Shown one piece after another: positions 1 to 12,871 of a stretch of 64,000 nucleotides of DNA (its first letter is position 1; every line of letters starts with the position of its first letter). This stretch comes from Struthio camelus. Its lineage: Eukaryota > Chordata > Aves > Struthioniformes > Struthionidae. Under the pieces are notes generated by a model, which was given only the letters and a program-made list of their open reading frames with translations, ran no database searches and was not told the origin of the DNA. The stretch lies in contig NC_090954.1 in assembly GCF_040807025.1 (NCBI RefSeq), positions 13,285,501 to 13,349,500 on the forward strand. Reading direction: 5' to 3'. The position numbers were made by a program, and so were the translations under genes.

Positions 1-3000
1 CAGGGGCCTCCTGGTGCCTCCGGCCCGGCTCCCGCCAGCGCTGCGGCGGCGAGGGCGCGCGCTGCCTCCCTGCCCCGGCGAGCTCAGCCCCGCTGCGCCT
101 GCTCCAGACTTCCCTCGTGACCTTCCTCCTTCCCTCGGCCGCAGGAGGTGTCCCTGGGCGCCCACCGCCGGCTCGCTGCCCCAGCTTCAAAGGGACGCGC
201 CAAGAGGAAGGCGTCGGGAACCAGGGGGACCGGAGAGACCAGGAGACGCAGCTAACGAGCAGCATCTGCTGGCTGCCCCGGGCAGGGACAACCCTCCGCC
301 AAAGAGCCTTGGGACTTGGCACCTGCCTCCAGGCTCCTCTGGGATGTCACCACGCAGGCTGCCACCTCCCTGGCCCCCGCCCCATCTTTTCCTTCCCCCA
401 CCGCTGCCGACGGAGACCTGGCCCCCGGCCAGGCAGCAGCGAGGGCAGCGAAACGCCGCTACCGCCACGGGGCTCATTTCCTGCCAGGCAGCTCCGCGCT
501 CCCCGCCAGTCACGCCAGCGCTGGTGCAACGCGCAGCCGACAGGACGCGGGGGCAGCAACCCCGAGAGGGACCGGCGCTAGCCGCCGCGGAGCCGCAGCC
601 CTCTGGGCCGGCTCGTCCGTCCGCCCCCAGCACCCTCCTTGCCTCGGATCCAACCCCTGCTTGAGCAGCAGCTTCCCAGACCGGTCCGACGACGACGGCC
701 GTGCACCCAACACCACACTGATTTATCTCAGAGCAACGGGAGTCTACATCTGCCCGACTCCAAACAGCGGCAACGGCGTGGCCCTGCCCAGGGGGACCTG
801 CACGTTTGCTAGCGTGGGGTAAGTTCGGTGCAGGGCCCTCCTGACCTGCTCCGTGCCCCAGCCCTGGCCACCCGCAGGCAGAGCGGGACCCGCTCCTCCC
901 ACACCACCGCTCCGACAACCCGGACGCTACATGCAACGAAGCAAATAGCCGCAGCAGTTGCCCAGGTCCAGCCTGGCTACCAGAGCTAAGCGGGGAGCAA
1001 CAGAGTTTGCTCAGTCCAGACCTGACGCCTGCTCCAGATGCCGGCCAGCCAGGAAGCCGTGCTGCTCCGCAGCGGTTAGAAACGGGCCGTAGCAACACCC
1101 AGCAATGCCGCTTTATTTCCTGCGGCAACGGCTAACCCCCGAAGGAGAAAGCCAGACAGGGATTGCGCTACGCAGCAACAGCCGACGGAGAGGCAGCGAG
1201 CGGGACGGGCGGCCAGCAGGGATGCTCGAGCGCATGTCAGCACGTGACTCACTCCAGCATAACCTGGGGGCTCGCAGCCTGGCCGCGCGGTCACGCTCTG
1301 AACCAGCTCGGCTGCGCTCGAGGAGATCCAGCCACGCAGGGACCTGGAAGAGCCACGGCTTTAGTTTACACAAGGCGGCTTCAGAAGCTATTCACCACGA
1401 GCGACGGGCTGGGCCAGCCGGCGGACGGGGCGGCACCCGGAGGCCTCGCAGGCACCAAGCGCTAGCAGCAGGCAGGCACACAGGAAGGGTTTTTGAGGTG
1501 ACAATTTGGGGCAGACTTGGAGACCCCCTACCCAAATAACTTCACCTAATCCCTCTGGGGCAGGGAGAGGCTTCTCCCAGGGCAAGCTGAGCAGGTCAGG
1601 CGTCGCGCCCGGCTGCAGCCCAGCCACCGAGACAGGGTCGCGCCGGCGCTACGGGCAGGGCTCGCCCTGCCCCTCCCCGCTTGTCTTCCCAAAAAATCTT
1701 CCCTCCATCACACAGCATGCAGCCATATTCACATAAGCCACTGATTCCTTCCAGGGCAGAATAATTTAAGTGCTCCTTTTGCCAGGAAATTGGCAGCGCC
1801 TCTCTCATTAATAATAAAACCAGCCATCAGCCCAGGGAACAGAGCAACTCAAAGCGCTCTGACAGCAAGTGATTGCACAGTGGCAGCTGTACCACCTCCT
1901 CCCCGCTCGACCCACGGTGGGGCTGGACACTCGGCATGTTATTTGAAGTACTCGACAGCAATATTCTCTAGATAAAACACAATGCCGTTACATCAGTCTG
2001 CTTGATCATTCCTCTTAATTTTTTTTCCCCCTCTCTCTCCAAGCAGGTCTAGCTGCTTTTTGCTTTGAAGACCCAGGGAAATTTGATCATCATGACTTGC
2101 CTGCTTTGTTTCTGGATTAAAGGTTGCATAGCAGCAGGGAGCAAGCACTCAGTTCCCCCGCAACCAACAAGAAGCTGCAAAACTTGTCTCCTCCACGCAG
2201 TGAATATTTCAAATCAAAGCAAAACCCACTAAATAATGTCCTCATAATTTACGAAGAGCAAAGACAGGAGTATCCACATTCGGTTTCCATTGTAACCCTG
2301 ACTCTATGGCCACTTTCATGTGTAATTTTTTCCTGTGCACATGAGCAATTTCACTGCGGCAAGCGAAATGCCTAGGGAAGCAGAAGTGTAAACGCTTACA
2401 ACAATTTGTCCTTTAGAGTCACAGCGCCATCCCAGAAATCAAAAGCATGATGCAACTTGTCGAGCGCCCTGAGAGCTCTCTCCGGCTGGCTGGGGGCCAC
2501 GTGCAGAATAGATAACAGTCCTCTGGAAGAGCCTTTGCTAAAGGAAACGCACAAGAAATTTGTCACCGCTTGCCGTCAGGCGCATCTGAATCTTAGACCT
2601 CAAGCAGCGCTTTAAAAATAATCTCAGCCTAACGCAGAGGGCCCTGCCCGCTGCTCTCCCTCCTGTCCCCTGGCATTTGCCAAACTGCCCTCCTGACCCC
2701 TCTCCTCCTCCCCTCTCCAAGGAGGCTGCTGGCAGATTGCCCGCGTTTCCCAGGCGGCTCTGGCCAGGCTCACGCACATCCGCGCCCGACGCCTCGCAGC
2801 GCTCCCGCGGACGCGCGGCGGCTCGCTGCTACCCGGCTGCGGTCCTGCGCTGACCCCGCGCCCGGGGAGCGCCGGCTCCCTCGCCCGCCCCGCTCCCCTG
2901 GCGCCAGCCTCCGCAGCGGCCCTCTCCTCCTTGCCGTACCGGGGCTCCTGCGGCCCGCGCCACCCATGGACTCGCACCTCTCCACCACTCTGCGGCACGG

Positions 3001-3289
3001 CCTGGTCCTCCGCTCCTGCCTCTCCCTGCAGGTGGGCTGCTCGGCACAAGCCTCCCGGAGCATCCCGCGCCCTCCTCTCTGACACGCGTTGCTCCGCAGC
3101 ACCTCGCGCCATGTGTCCCATGCCCCGCACGGCGACACAGCCCCGGCACCCTCCATCTCGTGTGCCCCCGCCGCACTGCACGCTGTGGTGCTCCCGCAGC
3201 ACCCTGCGCACAGGCTGCGCCCTCGCAAGGCTCCTCACACCCCCGCGCGCACCAAGGCAGGCTGCACCCTCACACGCTGCACAGCACCC
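1..3289. other. No gene recognised; GC-rich then AT-richer non-coding DNA
   Basis: The first 1.7 kb is CpG-rich and open in several frames, but I found no conserved domain and no exon bounded by convincing splice sites on either strand. About 1.7-2.6 kb is AT-richer. E-boxes occur at about 1,240 (GCACGTGAC, overlapping an AP-1-like TGACTCA) and about 2,496 (CCACGTG). If the CpG island near 4.1 kb is a promoter firing leftwards, this stretch could be the first intron of that gene. That is inference from recalled synteny only. Confidence 0.4.
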
Positions 3290-4020
3290 AGGGACACCCC
3301 AATGCACCCACGCTGACTGCCCTGCGCCCATGTGGGCTGCCAGCACTGCCACGCGCCCCTGGGCATCCATCCAGCCTGCCAGCACCTCTACATGCCCCTG
3401 CACCCATGCAGACTACCAGCACTCCTACGTGCCCCTCAGCACCCACTATGCCCATGTGGCTCTAGGCACTCCCTTGCACCCATAAGCATCCCAGGGCACC
3501 CACGCAAGCTGCCAGCACACCCCTGCACCCATCCAGGCCCTGGGCATCCCTCCGCACCCCTAGGCACCAGATGAGCTGCCAGAAACACCTGCACCCACAT
3601 GGGCTGCCAACACCCCCTCGTGCTCCTGGACATCCGCATGGGCTGACAGTGTCACCCTCCACCCACATGGGCTGCCAGCACAGCCCTGCTCCTCCCCAGC
3701 ACCCTCCTGCACCCCTGGGCACCCATATAGCATGCCAGCATCCCCTATGGGCTCCCTCCACCCATGCAGACTGAGAGCACCCCCTGGGCACCCACACAGG
3801 TTACCAGCAACCTCTTCACCTAGGTGCACTGCGAGCACCCCTATGCGCTCCTGGGCACCCATGCAGGCTGCCCGGGCACCCCGACACCCATGAGCTCTGC
3901 CGGCATCCCCGGGCACTCGGGCACCCATGCACACTGCCAGCACTCCCATGCGCTCCTGGGCACCCATGCAGGCTGCCCGGGCACCCCGGCACCCATGCGC
4001 CCTGCCAACACCCGCAGCCC
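3290..4020. repeat. Degenerate GC-rich minisatellite, unit roughly 30-33 bp
   Basis: Imperfect copies of a core resembling CTGGGCACCCATGCAGGCTG recur across the interval. The clearest are at about 3,850-3,875 and 3,957-3,980, where the same block is repeated almost exactly. Unit length and sequence drift strongly, so this is an old, degenerate tandem array. The open frames across it come from low stop-codon content and are not evidence of coding. Confidence 0.7.
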
Positions 4021-4084
4021 CACAAGCCGCCCAGCCCGGGGCTCCCCGCGCACCTCGGCCGCCTCCGCCGCCCCGCGGCCCGCG

Positions 4085-4300
4085 CTCCTCGGCCGCGCCG
4101 TCACGTGACAGCGCGCTCAGCTGACCGCGCTGCCCGGCCGCCGGGCGCCCGCGCCTGCGCACACGGGGAAGTGAAGGCGAGGGGCGGGGCGGGGCGGGCG
4201 GCCGGCGCCGCCTGGCGGCCGGCGCGGAGGCTGCGGGCCGGGGGCGGCGCCGGGCGGGCTCGCGTCGCAGCGCTCGCGGGTGACTTTTGCCCAGCCTGGC
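4085..4300. promoter_or_regulatory. CpG island with CLEAR-type palindrome, candidate promoter
   Basis: The interval is very CpG-dense, with GGGGCGGGGCGGGGC boxes at about 4,180-4,195. A perfect palindrome GTCACGTGAC lies at 4,100-4,109. This is the consensus of CLEAR elements bound by TFEB/TFE3 at lysosomal genes (established knowledge). No TATA box is visible. The gene it serves is not visible. By recalled human synteny SLC36A1, encoding a lysosomal amino-acid transporter, would lie to the left on the minus strand with its 5' end facing GM2A, so this could be its promoter. Confidence 0.45.
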
Positions 4301-5008
4301 GCCCCGTGCTGCAGAGCCGGGGGCCGCTTTTGCAAAGCCGGGCTGTTACTCTTGCAAAGCCTGGGGCGCGCTTTGCAGCGCCTCGGGAGGCAGGGAGCCG
4401 ATGCGATGGGCCCCGCAGCCCTGCCTCTGCCCCGCGCAAGGCCAGCGCCTGCTGCAGCGAGCAGCCCCAGCCCACGCTTCCCCCTCACGCACCGGGCGAC
4501 GCTCAGGGTCACGGTGCCGCTGGCAGGGCATGCTTTGCCCATGCACGTTGCGCCGAGGCTCGGAGCACCCTGCGTCCCTCCGCGTATGGGGCGGCAAGGA
4601 GAGCCCCCACGGCAGGGCAGTTCCTGGGCAAGGCCTGCCACCATGCGTGCCACGCCAGGACCTGCAGAGCAGCAAGGGTCAGCATGTGTCGGGGAGGTGG
4701 CTGGCGGGACAAATGATCAAGATAGACCACAAGGAGGGAGGGGAAAACCACTGCAAGGGTTGTGCCTTTTGGCTGCACGGTGCTGTATTAGAAGGGGAGC
4801 GTTTGCAGATCTCCACTGCAACCCTGGCACAGGGAGCCAGCTCGGGGCTGCTTGGCATCAGCTCTTCTGGCTGCAGTGGCTGATACCACCACCCACTTTT
4901 GTTTCCACCAGCCCAACACTGCATCACCACCATCTCAAGGAAAGCAGTCTGGCTGCCCAGTTCACCCCAAGTGCCAAGAGGCATCAGCTCCACTTTCAGG
5001 TAAAAAGA

Positions 5009-5014
5009 TTTATT
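5009..5014 (-). other. Candidate poly(A) signal for GM2A
   Basis: The minus strand reads AATAAA here, about 2.2 kb downstream of the GM2A stop codon. I saw no closer canonical hexamer on that strand. A long 3' UTR is plausible for this gene, but without transcript evidence this is only a candidate. Confidence 0.25.
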
Positions 5015-7187
5015 AAGAACCTGCAGTGCCTGCCCGAAAGGTGGGTGCCTCTTGGCGTGTGCACTGAGCAGCAAAGCAGCGGGAAGCGGGGTGAGTTGGT
5101 TAGCAGTACTCCAGGCAAAACAAATCCGTGCCAAAGACAGTGACCATATGAAACGGAGTGAGCTCGGGGGGCAGAAAGGTGTTGGGAGCAAGTCTGCCTT
5201 GCAGAGCACCTAGAGCCTGGGCTCTGCTCTCTGCCGGGGCAGCAATTAAGGCATAGAAAGTGCTCAGAGGAAGACCAGCCCTATGGAAATGCTAAATAAT
5301 GTGATCGCAGGCTCAGCGGCCGGGCAGGAGGAGCTAGGCTGTGGCTGAAGGCCACCCAAGCAGGCTGCTGTTCTTCAAGGTCAACTCCCAGTTCACAGCG
5401 GACCCCTCCGAGTGCTGAGATGGGACCAGCCCGGGAGGGAAACGTGCCCCACGTGCAGCCTGCGCCGGCCGCCCTTCCCTGTCGTGTCCACAGGCCCAGG
5501 ATGGTGCTGCCCGTTTGCTGCGATGAATGCGTGTGGCAGCAGCTTGTGGCAGTCACAGAGGGCACTGCTGTGCCCCATGCCGTTGTTTGGTGTGCTCTGC
5601 AGCGGCATGGACCAGCGACCTGTGCTTGGTGCTTAGAGAAAGCCCTGCATAGCCCCGCACGAGGACTGGCTGGAAGCATGGAGAGATCCCATGCCCACAC
5701 ATGCCTGCCACGTCACCACACACACCTTTGTCATGATGGATGCCGGTGTTTTGGCCATCTGATGGACATCCACCTGGTCACACGAGGGGATGGAGGTGGG
5801 AGTTGGCCTTCCCCAGCCGAGAGACTGGGTGCCACGGGAAACGAGAGTTTTGCTCACGGTGTCAAGGGAGTGCAATAAATAAACCGTTCAGAACGACCCC
5901 CACACGCCTGCTGGGGCAGATCTGGGCAGCCTCCCCGGCAAAGCTCTCAGGGTAGGTCCTAAACTGTTTTGCAGCACCCCAACCTCCAGCCTGCAGAAAA
6001 CACTCGTTTCAGCCCATTTCCAAGAGCAACCAGTGCTTGCTGCGGTATCAGACAGGCTGCTCACCTTGCCCGCTGCAAGCACGTGTGTTGGAGTGTGCAA
6101 GCGTGTTCGAGAAGCAGCTCTTTAAAGGCTGTGATTAAAATGTTCACCCTTGCCTGAGTTGTGGTTTGAAAATGAGATGATGAGGAACTGTCCCCGGTGA
6201 GGCCGTGCCCCAGCCGCTTGTCGTATCCGTGCCCTCCGCGGCACAGGAGCCGGCGAGCGTTAGGACTCCTCCCCAGCAAGAGCAGCCTGAGTCATGTGGT
6301 CCCCTGCGAGCGAGAACATCTGTTTGGGGGTTGTGTGCTTTCAGCTCTTTCTCCCTTGTGATTTTTTTTGCAGATGTACCAAGAGGGGTGTTCTCACGGG
6401 TGGCAGCTGCTCTCAGCATCAGCGTCTCCGGAGCCGGCCCCGTGCACGGGAGGGTGATTTGCCAAGAGGACCTGGAGCTGCCATAGTGGGGACGGGTCTC
6501 CTGCAGACAGTTTAGGGGCACTTCTGCAAGACAGCCCCATCGTGGCCAAGAAGGAGGAGGTGGGGGTGCGCGGGGGACACCCTCATAGCACCTCCTAATC
6601 CGGCACCCTCCAGCCTGCCCGGTGGCCAGGGCACAAGACAGCCCCCTGACAAATCCTCGCGCTCCCTTTCCAAACGCTCCCTCCTTTCTTATTTGAAGAA
6701 GTACAGATTGCTTTTCCCTGGAATGCTTTTGTCTAAAATTCCCTTGATGGGATTAAGAAAAAAATGGACAACAGGTAAAAAATAACTATTCCCCTGCCCC
6801 AGTCCCCTCTGAAAGGCTGGGGGTGTGCTTGAAGATAACTCTGTCCCGGGCAGGGGATGCTGGTGATGGGATCTGGGGAAGAGTGGGACATCTGGGGGCC
6901 TTTCTCTTGTCACCGGGAGATGGGGGGACATAAAGCAGTAGGAACTGGGGATACGTCCCAGGACTGGCACCTCGCCAGCCCACCAAAAGCCCTCTCTCTC
7001 CTCTCACCCCAGACATCAGCGTTTTGTGTCGGGAGCAAGAGGAGGGCCAAAGCAAGGGGGGCTGAGCGGAAACAGCAGCGGGGCGAGTGGAGGAGGGGTC
7101 GGCCGCAGCGGGTACCGGGGCGTGCGCCTCGGGGGGACGGGAACGGGGAAGAGGGGTGCCGGGGACAGGCGAGACCCCCCCGGCCCC

Positions 7188-10100
7188 TCACTGCGCCTGG
7201 AGGGAGAAGGCCAGCTTGATGCAGGCGAGCTCTTCCCCTTTGTTGCTGATGGCCGCCCGGACGCGGTAGTTGCCGTTGGTCATCCAGGAGGGCAGCTCGA
7301 TGTCGGGCAGCAGGAAATCACTGGCCGGCAGAGAGTAGGAGCCCTGCAGAGAGAGAGGAGACGTAGGGCAAGACGTCAGCAGTGGCCTGGGCCAAAATCC
7401 CCCGCCACCCCGCGCCGCCTCCATCCCCCTCAGCCTTCGCCGAGACGACGGCACCGAAGGGCGTTTCAGTGCCCAGCGTCGCGGGCAAGGCTGCAGCTCC
7501 GGCTGGAGAAACGCCGCTGCCGGGGGAGCACCCATGCGACGGCCAAGTGGAGGTGGGAGGTGACGGACCGTGCTCCCACACAGCCGCCCACCGAGTAGCC
7601 GGGGCAGGCGTCCCCGGCGTCCCCGGCGTCCCCGGCGTCCCCGGCGTGGGGCATGGCCGAGGCAGCTCGGCGCTGAGCGTACCGCTTTGAAGGGGCAGTG
7701 GCAAGGGATGCCGTAGGTGAGGAGGGGCTCCGGGCAGGTCGTCCCCGGAGGGATGAGGTTGTCCAGGATGGTGCAGACGTCGCTGTAGGTGCAGCTGCCC
7801 AGCTGGTCGACGCAGGGCAGCTGGATCCAGAGCTCGCCCAGCGCCTTCTCCACAACCAGCACCGCCTGCAAGAAAGGGGGTCTGACACCAGTGCAGCCCG
7901 GAGGCGCCGGCGTCCTGCAGCTCCTCCGCTGCATCCCACCCCGTCCCCACTCTGCTTGCACTCAGCCATCTGCCCTCCTCCGTTTTCGGGCTTAGACTGC
8001 AGATTGTCCAGCACGGGGCCTGCATCTTGGGTAACTGCAGGGAGCGGGGTGAGTAGAGATTTGCACCAGCCCATCTGAGCTCAGAACCAGCCTGCTTGCA
8101 AGCTGACGGGCCAGTTCACAGCAGGAGGGGTAAAACGCAGGAAGAAGCAACATGGGAGAGCTCCCTGAGGGCTGGAAGTGTCTCATCCAGCACGGCTCAG
8201 CGGAGATTAAACTTCCCCTCCCCTGTTCTCAAAAATTACGTGGTTTCCTCCAGACTCTTTACAGCACCGAGCACCAAAGGTGCCGGCAGGGCGACCTCCC
8301 GCGGCACTGCAAGAGACACCAGCTCGTATATCCGGTCCCACTGCAGCACCCAGCGCCGGGCTGCAACGTGCCAGCCCTGACTGGCCGGCAGAGCCCAGCG
8401 CTGTCCCAACCCTCTACAAGCCCTGCAAGGGCAGACGAGGGGGACGGTCGCGACGGCCCTGACACCATCCAGCTCAGCGCCCTGCGGCACACGGGGATAG
8501 GATGGGAGATGATCCCAGCCCTTGTGGGGAACCTTGTGATGCGAGGGGAGAGCTGCGCTCCCATTGCCCCGGGATGTTTGTGGGGCCATCACATGCCTCC
8601 ACCTCCTGGCCACCTCCTTCCCCTTCCCGTTTTTGGTTCCTCGCTTCCCACAGGTTTCTCTTCCCTTTTTCCAGCCTTGGCTTGACCACTGACCAAAGCT
8701 TTGTGCTTGCACTGCCTCCAAGCCCCCTGCACGCCCTCTCCTCCCCTTCTCCCATGGTGCCCCTTCCCAAAATCGCCCAGCCCAGAGATGATCCCTCGCA
8801 CTGCCAGGCCGGCCCCGCTCCGGCAGCACCCTTCCCGCGCCCACCGACGGCTCGCGCCTGCTGCAGCTCTCCGCTCCGCAGCCAGCGCCGGGCGTTTTCT
8901 GCCTGGCCGCGTTCCCGCCGGGACGCTCCCCATGGCCCCGGCCCCAAACAGGCGCCGCGGCGTTGCTCAAGTCGCCCGGCGCAGCTCGGCCCCAGGGCGC
9001 TGCGAGGGGGGCAGAGCGCCGCACGGGACGTGTTGGGTCTCATCCGACCCGCGCACACAGAGCAGGGCTGGGATGAGCCCCGGGGGCCGGGGGTCGGTTA
9101 ACACTCGCGGTCCAGCCGGGCTCCAAGTGCCCCGTTCCCTCCAAGGGCTGCTCATTCCCGCGCCCGCTGGCTGGGCACGTGGCAGCTCCCGGCACTTTGG
9201 GGGGGTGCTCTGCCGCCCGGAGGCAGCGCCTCGGCCCTGCGTGTCCCTGGCACGTACCTTCAGCGGGGAGGTCAGGGCCTTGGTACCGGTCACGGCGGCA
9301 CTGATCCGCAGGTTCCCCGGGATGGTGATGGGGTCTGGCGCCACGGAGAGGCTCTGGAGCACAACGGGATCCTTCCCCGCACCGCAGTTCTCCCAGGAAA
9401 AGCCCCCGACCTGCGGCGTCGAGGGACAGGACTCAGACCCCGGGCAGGCTGTGCCCCGAGCCCGCAGGGTGCCCCCAGGGCACTGGCCCCGTGTCCCCAA
9501 GGCCCTGTGACCGGGATGGACCTCAGACGCTGCTCAGCGGCCGGAGGAGACCCCGAACCCACGCTCCCACTGCCCCACACAGCTGCTCCCAAACTCAGCG
9601 CAAAGGAGCCTCAGCCCCCACCAAATGCAAAGAAACGCTTCACCTGCTCATTAGACTTCCAACTCTACAAGTCAAAAGGCAGTTTAGAAACTCTTTTCTT
9701 CAGAAAATAATTATAATAAAACTCCTTTCTATCCTTTTTATTGAGTGTCCCTTGGCTACAATTTCCAAACCATCTATTTAGGCCATACTTAAACCACTGC
9801 ATGCGCACAAGGTACAAATTAATTTTCATGCCGACTTAAATGAAATGGAGCCATGCCTGTGAAACCGGAGGCACGAGAGCACCAGGGGAAACAGAGCAGG
9901 GACAGCAGCGGCCGTGCTGGATGGGGAAGCTGCTAGTCTCCTCGGGGAGGATGCCTGTACTCATGTGGCCTCCGAACTGAGCCCCAACCAGCCTAAAGTG
10001 AAAAGCTCACTGCAGGGAGAAATAACTAGCCCGGCTTGTTTGCTCAGCGCCCTGGTCCTGCCATGTGATCCTGTGCGGGAGTGGGAACCACGCTTGTGCT

Positions 10101-11334
10101 TTACACTTCAAAGCCTGCTCGACATTTCCATACTGTCTGCTGCTGGGCGAGGGCAGATGAGCCTGACTCACTCGCATGGTCAATACCTCCATCCCCCAGA
10201 TACCTCCAAGGTCTGCAGCTCAACCAGCTTAATGACTGTCTGGATGAGCCTGAAAAGCAGTTTTGTCCTATGGGATAATGAAAATCCACATGCAGGGGCT
10301 GTCACACGCACACAGGGGCTGTCACACGCATGGGAACCATTGCTCGTGTCCTGCTGAGCGGCACTGCTCAGCCGAGATGCTCCCAGGGGAGCTGTTGGCA
10401 TGGGAAGGAGGTGGCTGGTGTTTCCTCCGAGTCCCACCAGTGCCCACTGCAATCATAGCCAACGTCAAGGGCCGGCAGCAGGAGTCAGAGCCGTCTGCTC
10501 CCAAACCACGAGGCCAGAGGGGAAAACGCAGGGGAGCCATCCGCCCCGAGGTCCACGACTGCCTGACCCCGGGCGGCTGCAGTGTCCAAAGCAACGCACC
10601 GAGCAGACAGGTCTCGGCGGCACCTCAGCAGCACCTCTCCACCACCCCAGCTCCCACGGGGCTCCAGCACCAGGGCCCAGCTCTCCTGGAAAGAGGCAAG
10701 GGGCTGCCAGCTTTGGGCTGGTCGCTAGGCTTTGGAGAAGTCTGTGCTTTGAGAACCTCATTGCCAGGTGGAAGCAGCTAAAGCAGAAGTGATACTTAAA
10801 GAACCTAAAGAAGAGAAGTGTGGAGCTGAGCACCAAGACAGTCATCCCTGAACCCACAGTGAGCTGGCACGTCTCGGGGTGAGAGTTGAGCTCCTGCTCC
10901 TCCATAACCAGCCACCCGCCTAATTGCAGGTATTTCCCCAGCGGCGGTGAAGGGCTGAGCCAAGAGGAAGCTCTGGGGCTGCCCACCCCGAGCAGGTTTG
11001 GCTGGAGCAGCCCTGCTATCCTTGGGGGGGATGCAGCCCGCGGCACAGGCTGGGCCAGCGGAGGCTGTATTCCCTGGTGCCAGCACCGAAACCCAGTGGG
11101 CAGCACTGCCCACACAGCCCGGCCCAGCCCGCTCACCCACCCTCGCCCCGCCGCCGAGGACATCCCACGGCGCAGGGCAGCCCCGTGGCGCGCAGGCTCT
11201 TTGTAAGCCCTGGCAAGGGGCAGGCTGGGGCCCCAAGTTTCGCAAGCGGCAGGTGAGCCTGGCCGGAGCCCCCGCTCCCCCCTGCACGCTGATCTGCCGG
11301 CGGAGAGGCTCCAGCGGGAGGGAGCTCAGTGCTG

Positions 11335-11374
<40 letters not shown>

Positions 11375-12251
11375 TTGTGCCGAGCTGTGGGGTAGCACCG
11401 ACCCTCCTACTGCCTTGCAGAGCCACCCTCAGCCTCCCTAAACATGCTCCCCTTCCCCGGCAATATCAGCTTTCCCAGAAAAAAAAAATGAATACTCCAT
11501 GCTAGCTGAAAGTCAAGCAGAGATCCCTGTGTTCACCAAAGCTGTAAGGATATTTTCTGTGTGTCTCCTAATCAGTGCATGTTGATTCATGTGACCCAAT
11601 ACCACACGTGGGAACAAGGCGGCGGTGTGAGCTGCTGATCTGGAAAACGCAATTGAACTGAAGGAATAAAATCAGACCTGCTGAGACGCTGTACTTCAAG
11701 CTCAGCTAAATGCAAAGAGGTCGGCTGGGCATTTCAGTGCAAAAACTTCCTTTCTGCCTGGAAAGGAGGCAAGGCTGAGCGGCAAGCGAACCTCTAGCCA
11801 TGACCCCGGCAACACGTTGCAAACAGTCATCCTCGCTCCCTCGCCGCCCCGGCGCGGATCAGACGCTGCGAGCCCTTTTGTCCCAGGCTGGCCAGGAAAC
11901 ACTTTTGATCTCTTGCTAAACCCAGCGGGATGGGGAAAGCTTTCCCTGCAGGGCTGCGCCGCTCGGCCGCTGCCGGCTCTCTCCGGAAAGCGCCCCGGTC
12001 CCCTCCGCACAGGCTATCAGACCCGCACCGGCGTCCCTGCAAACCGCCCCCCCCCCGCCGCCTTTGGGGCCGTCAGCCCCCTTCGTGCTGCTCCCTGCGG
12101 AGACCGAAGCGGGGCGAAAGGGTCTGCCACCTCTTACCTTCCTCAGCTTCCTAGCCCCGCTCCGCTCCACCAGGACCTGCGGGCGGCCCGGCCCGCCGAG
12201 CGCAGCTGGGCACAGCTGCAGGGCGCAGAGCGCCAGCAGCGCCGCTCGCAT
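7188..12251 (-). CDS. GM2A: GM2 ganglioside activator, four coding exons, intact
   Basis: Coding exons on the minus strand are 12251-12138, 9410-9258, 7865-7683 and 7343-7188 (stop TGA). All introns are GT-AG in phase 0, giving 201 residues against 193 in human. The product is the small lysosomal lipid-transfer protein that lifts GM2 ganglioside out of membranes and presents it to beta-hexosaminidase A. Exon 1 encodes a signal peptide (MRAALLALCALQLCPAALG) and a basic linker. Exon 2 carries FSWENCGAGKDP and DPITIPGN. Exon 3 has six cysteines including GSCTYSDVC and GIPCHCPFK, and exon 4 has IELPSWMTNGNYR and ACIK. All eight mature cysteines of the family are present. No N-X-S/T sequon exists: the human NVT position reads NLR. 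The start is the only ATG before the signal peptide and lies in a CpG island. Confidence 0.97.
7609..7647. repeat. 9-bp tandem repeat in GM2A intron
   Basis: About four perfect copies of GTCCCCGGC occur in tandem in the intron between GM2A exons 3 and 4. This is a short GC-rich microsatellite-like tract that is likely length-variable. Confidence 0.8.
11337..11369. repeat. (GT)n microsatellite
   Basis: An uninterrupted GT dinucleotide run of about 33 bases, followed by GCGCGC, lies in GM2A intron 1. Alternating purine-pyrimidine runs of this kind can adopt Z-form DNA and are usually polymorphic. Confidence 0.95.
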
Positions 12252-12480
12252 GTCGGCGGCGGCTGGCGAGCGCGGCCTGGGCGGCGCGGCGCGGCCGCAG
12301 CGAAAGCGGCAGGAGCGCGCAGGGGAGAGGCGAAGCGAGGCCCGGGACCGGCGGGGCGGCGGGGCGGCGGGGCGGCGGCTCGCGTCCCGAGCAGGGGCTG
12401 CCTGCGGCTGCGGCGCCTCTGCACTCGCCTCTGCACTCGCCGCCGCGCAGACGGCAGGGGAGGCCGCGACGCCGGGTGGA
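12140..12480 (-). promoter_or_regulatory. GM2A CpG-island promoter and 5' UTR region
   Basis: Dense CpG sequence surrounds the GM2A start codon and continues about 230 bp upstream of it (plus-strand side 12,252-12,480), including GGCGGGGCGGCGGGGCGG boxes at about 12,350-12,380. No TATA box is visible. The likely transcription start lies between the ATG and this GC-box cluster. It cannot be fixed from sequence alone. Confidence 0.6.
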
Positions 12481-12562
12481 CCCTGCTAGCTCCTTGCCCA
12501 GCCCACCCGCGATTCCCCTCCCTCCGCTTGCATTGCTCAGAGATTTTCCCTCCCTCCTCTTC

Positions 12563-12589
12563 TTTTTTTTTTTTTTTTTTTTTTTTTTT
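12563..12589. repeat. Poly(T) tract, 27 bases
   Basis: An uninterrupted T27 run lies upstream of GM2A in a pyrimidine-rich context. I saw no retroposon body attached to it on either side. Confidence 0.95.
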
Positions 12590-12871
12590 GCCAATCGCAG
12601 GACTGGAGTTGCAGGGATGCCGGGACGGGAAGCGCCGTCTTCCCAGCCGCCGCGGGGCCTGCCCTCTGCCGGCACAGCAGCGCCGCCGGGGAAGAGAGGC
12701 CGGCCCGGGTTGCCCAGCCGGGATGCATCCTGCTGCCCAGCCTCGCTCAGGCCCTCTACCCCTGCGCCAGCCCTTCGGCCCGGCCAGCGGGGCCAGCAGC
12801 CCAACTCCCGCTCCTGCAGCTGCCTGTCCCACACAGGCCGGCCGTAGCAGCCGCAGCACACGCAAGGTCTT

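Noticed and set aside
14-1128. Long open frames on both strands at the window start
   Set aside because: CpG-rich sequence has few stop codons. There is no conserved motif and no splice-site-bounded exon.
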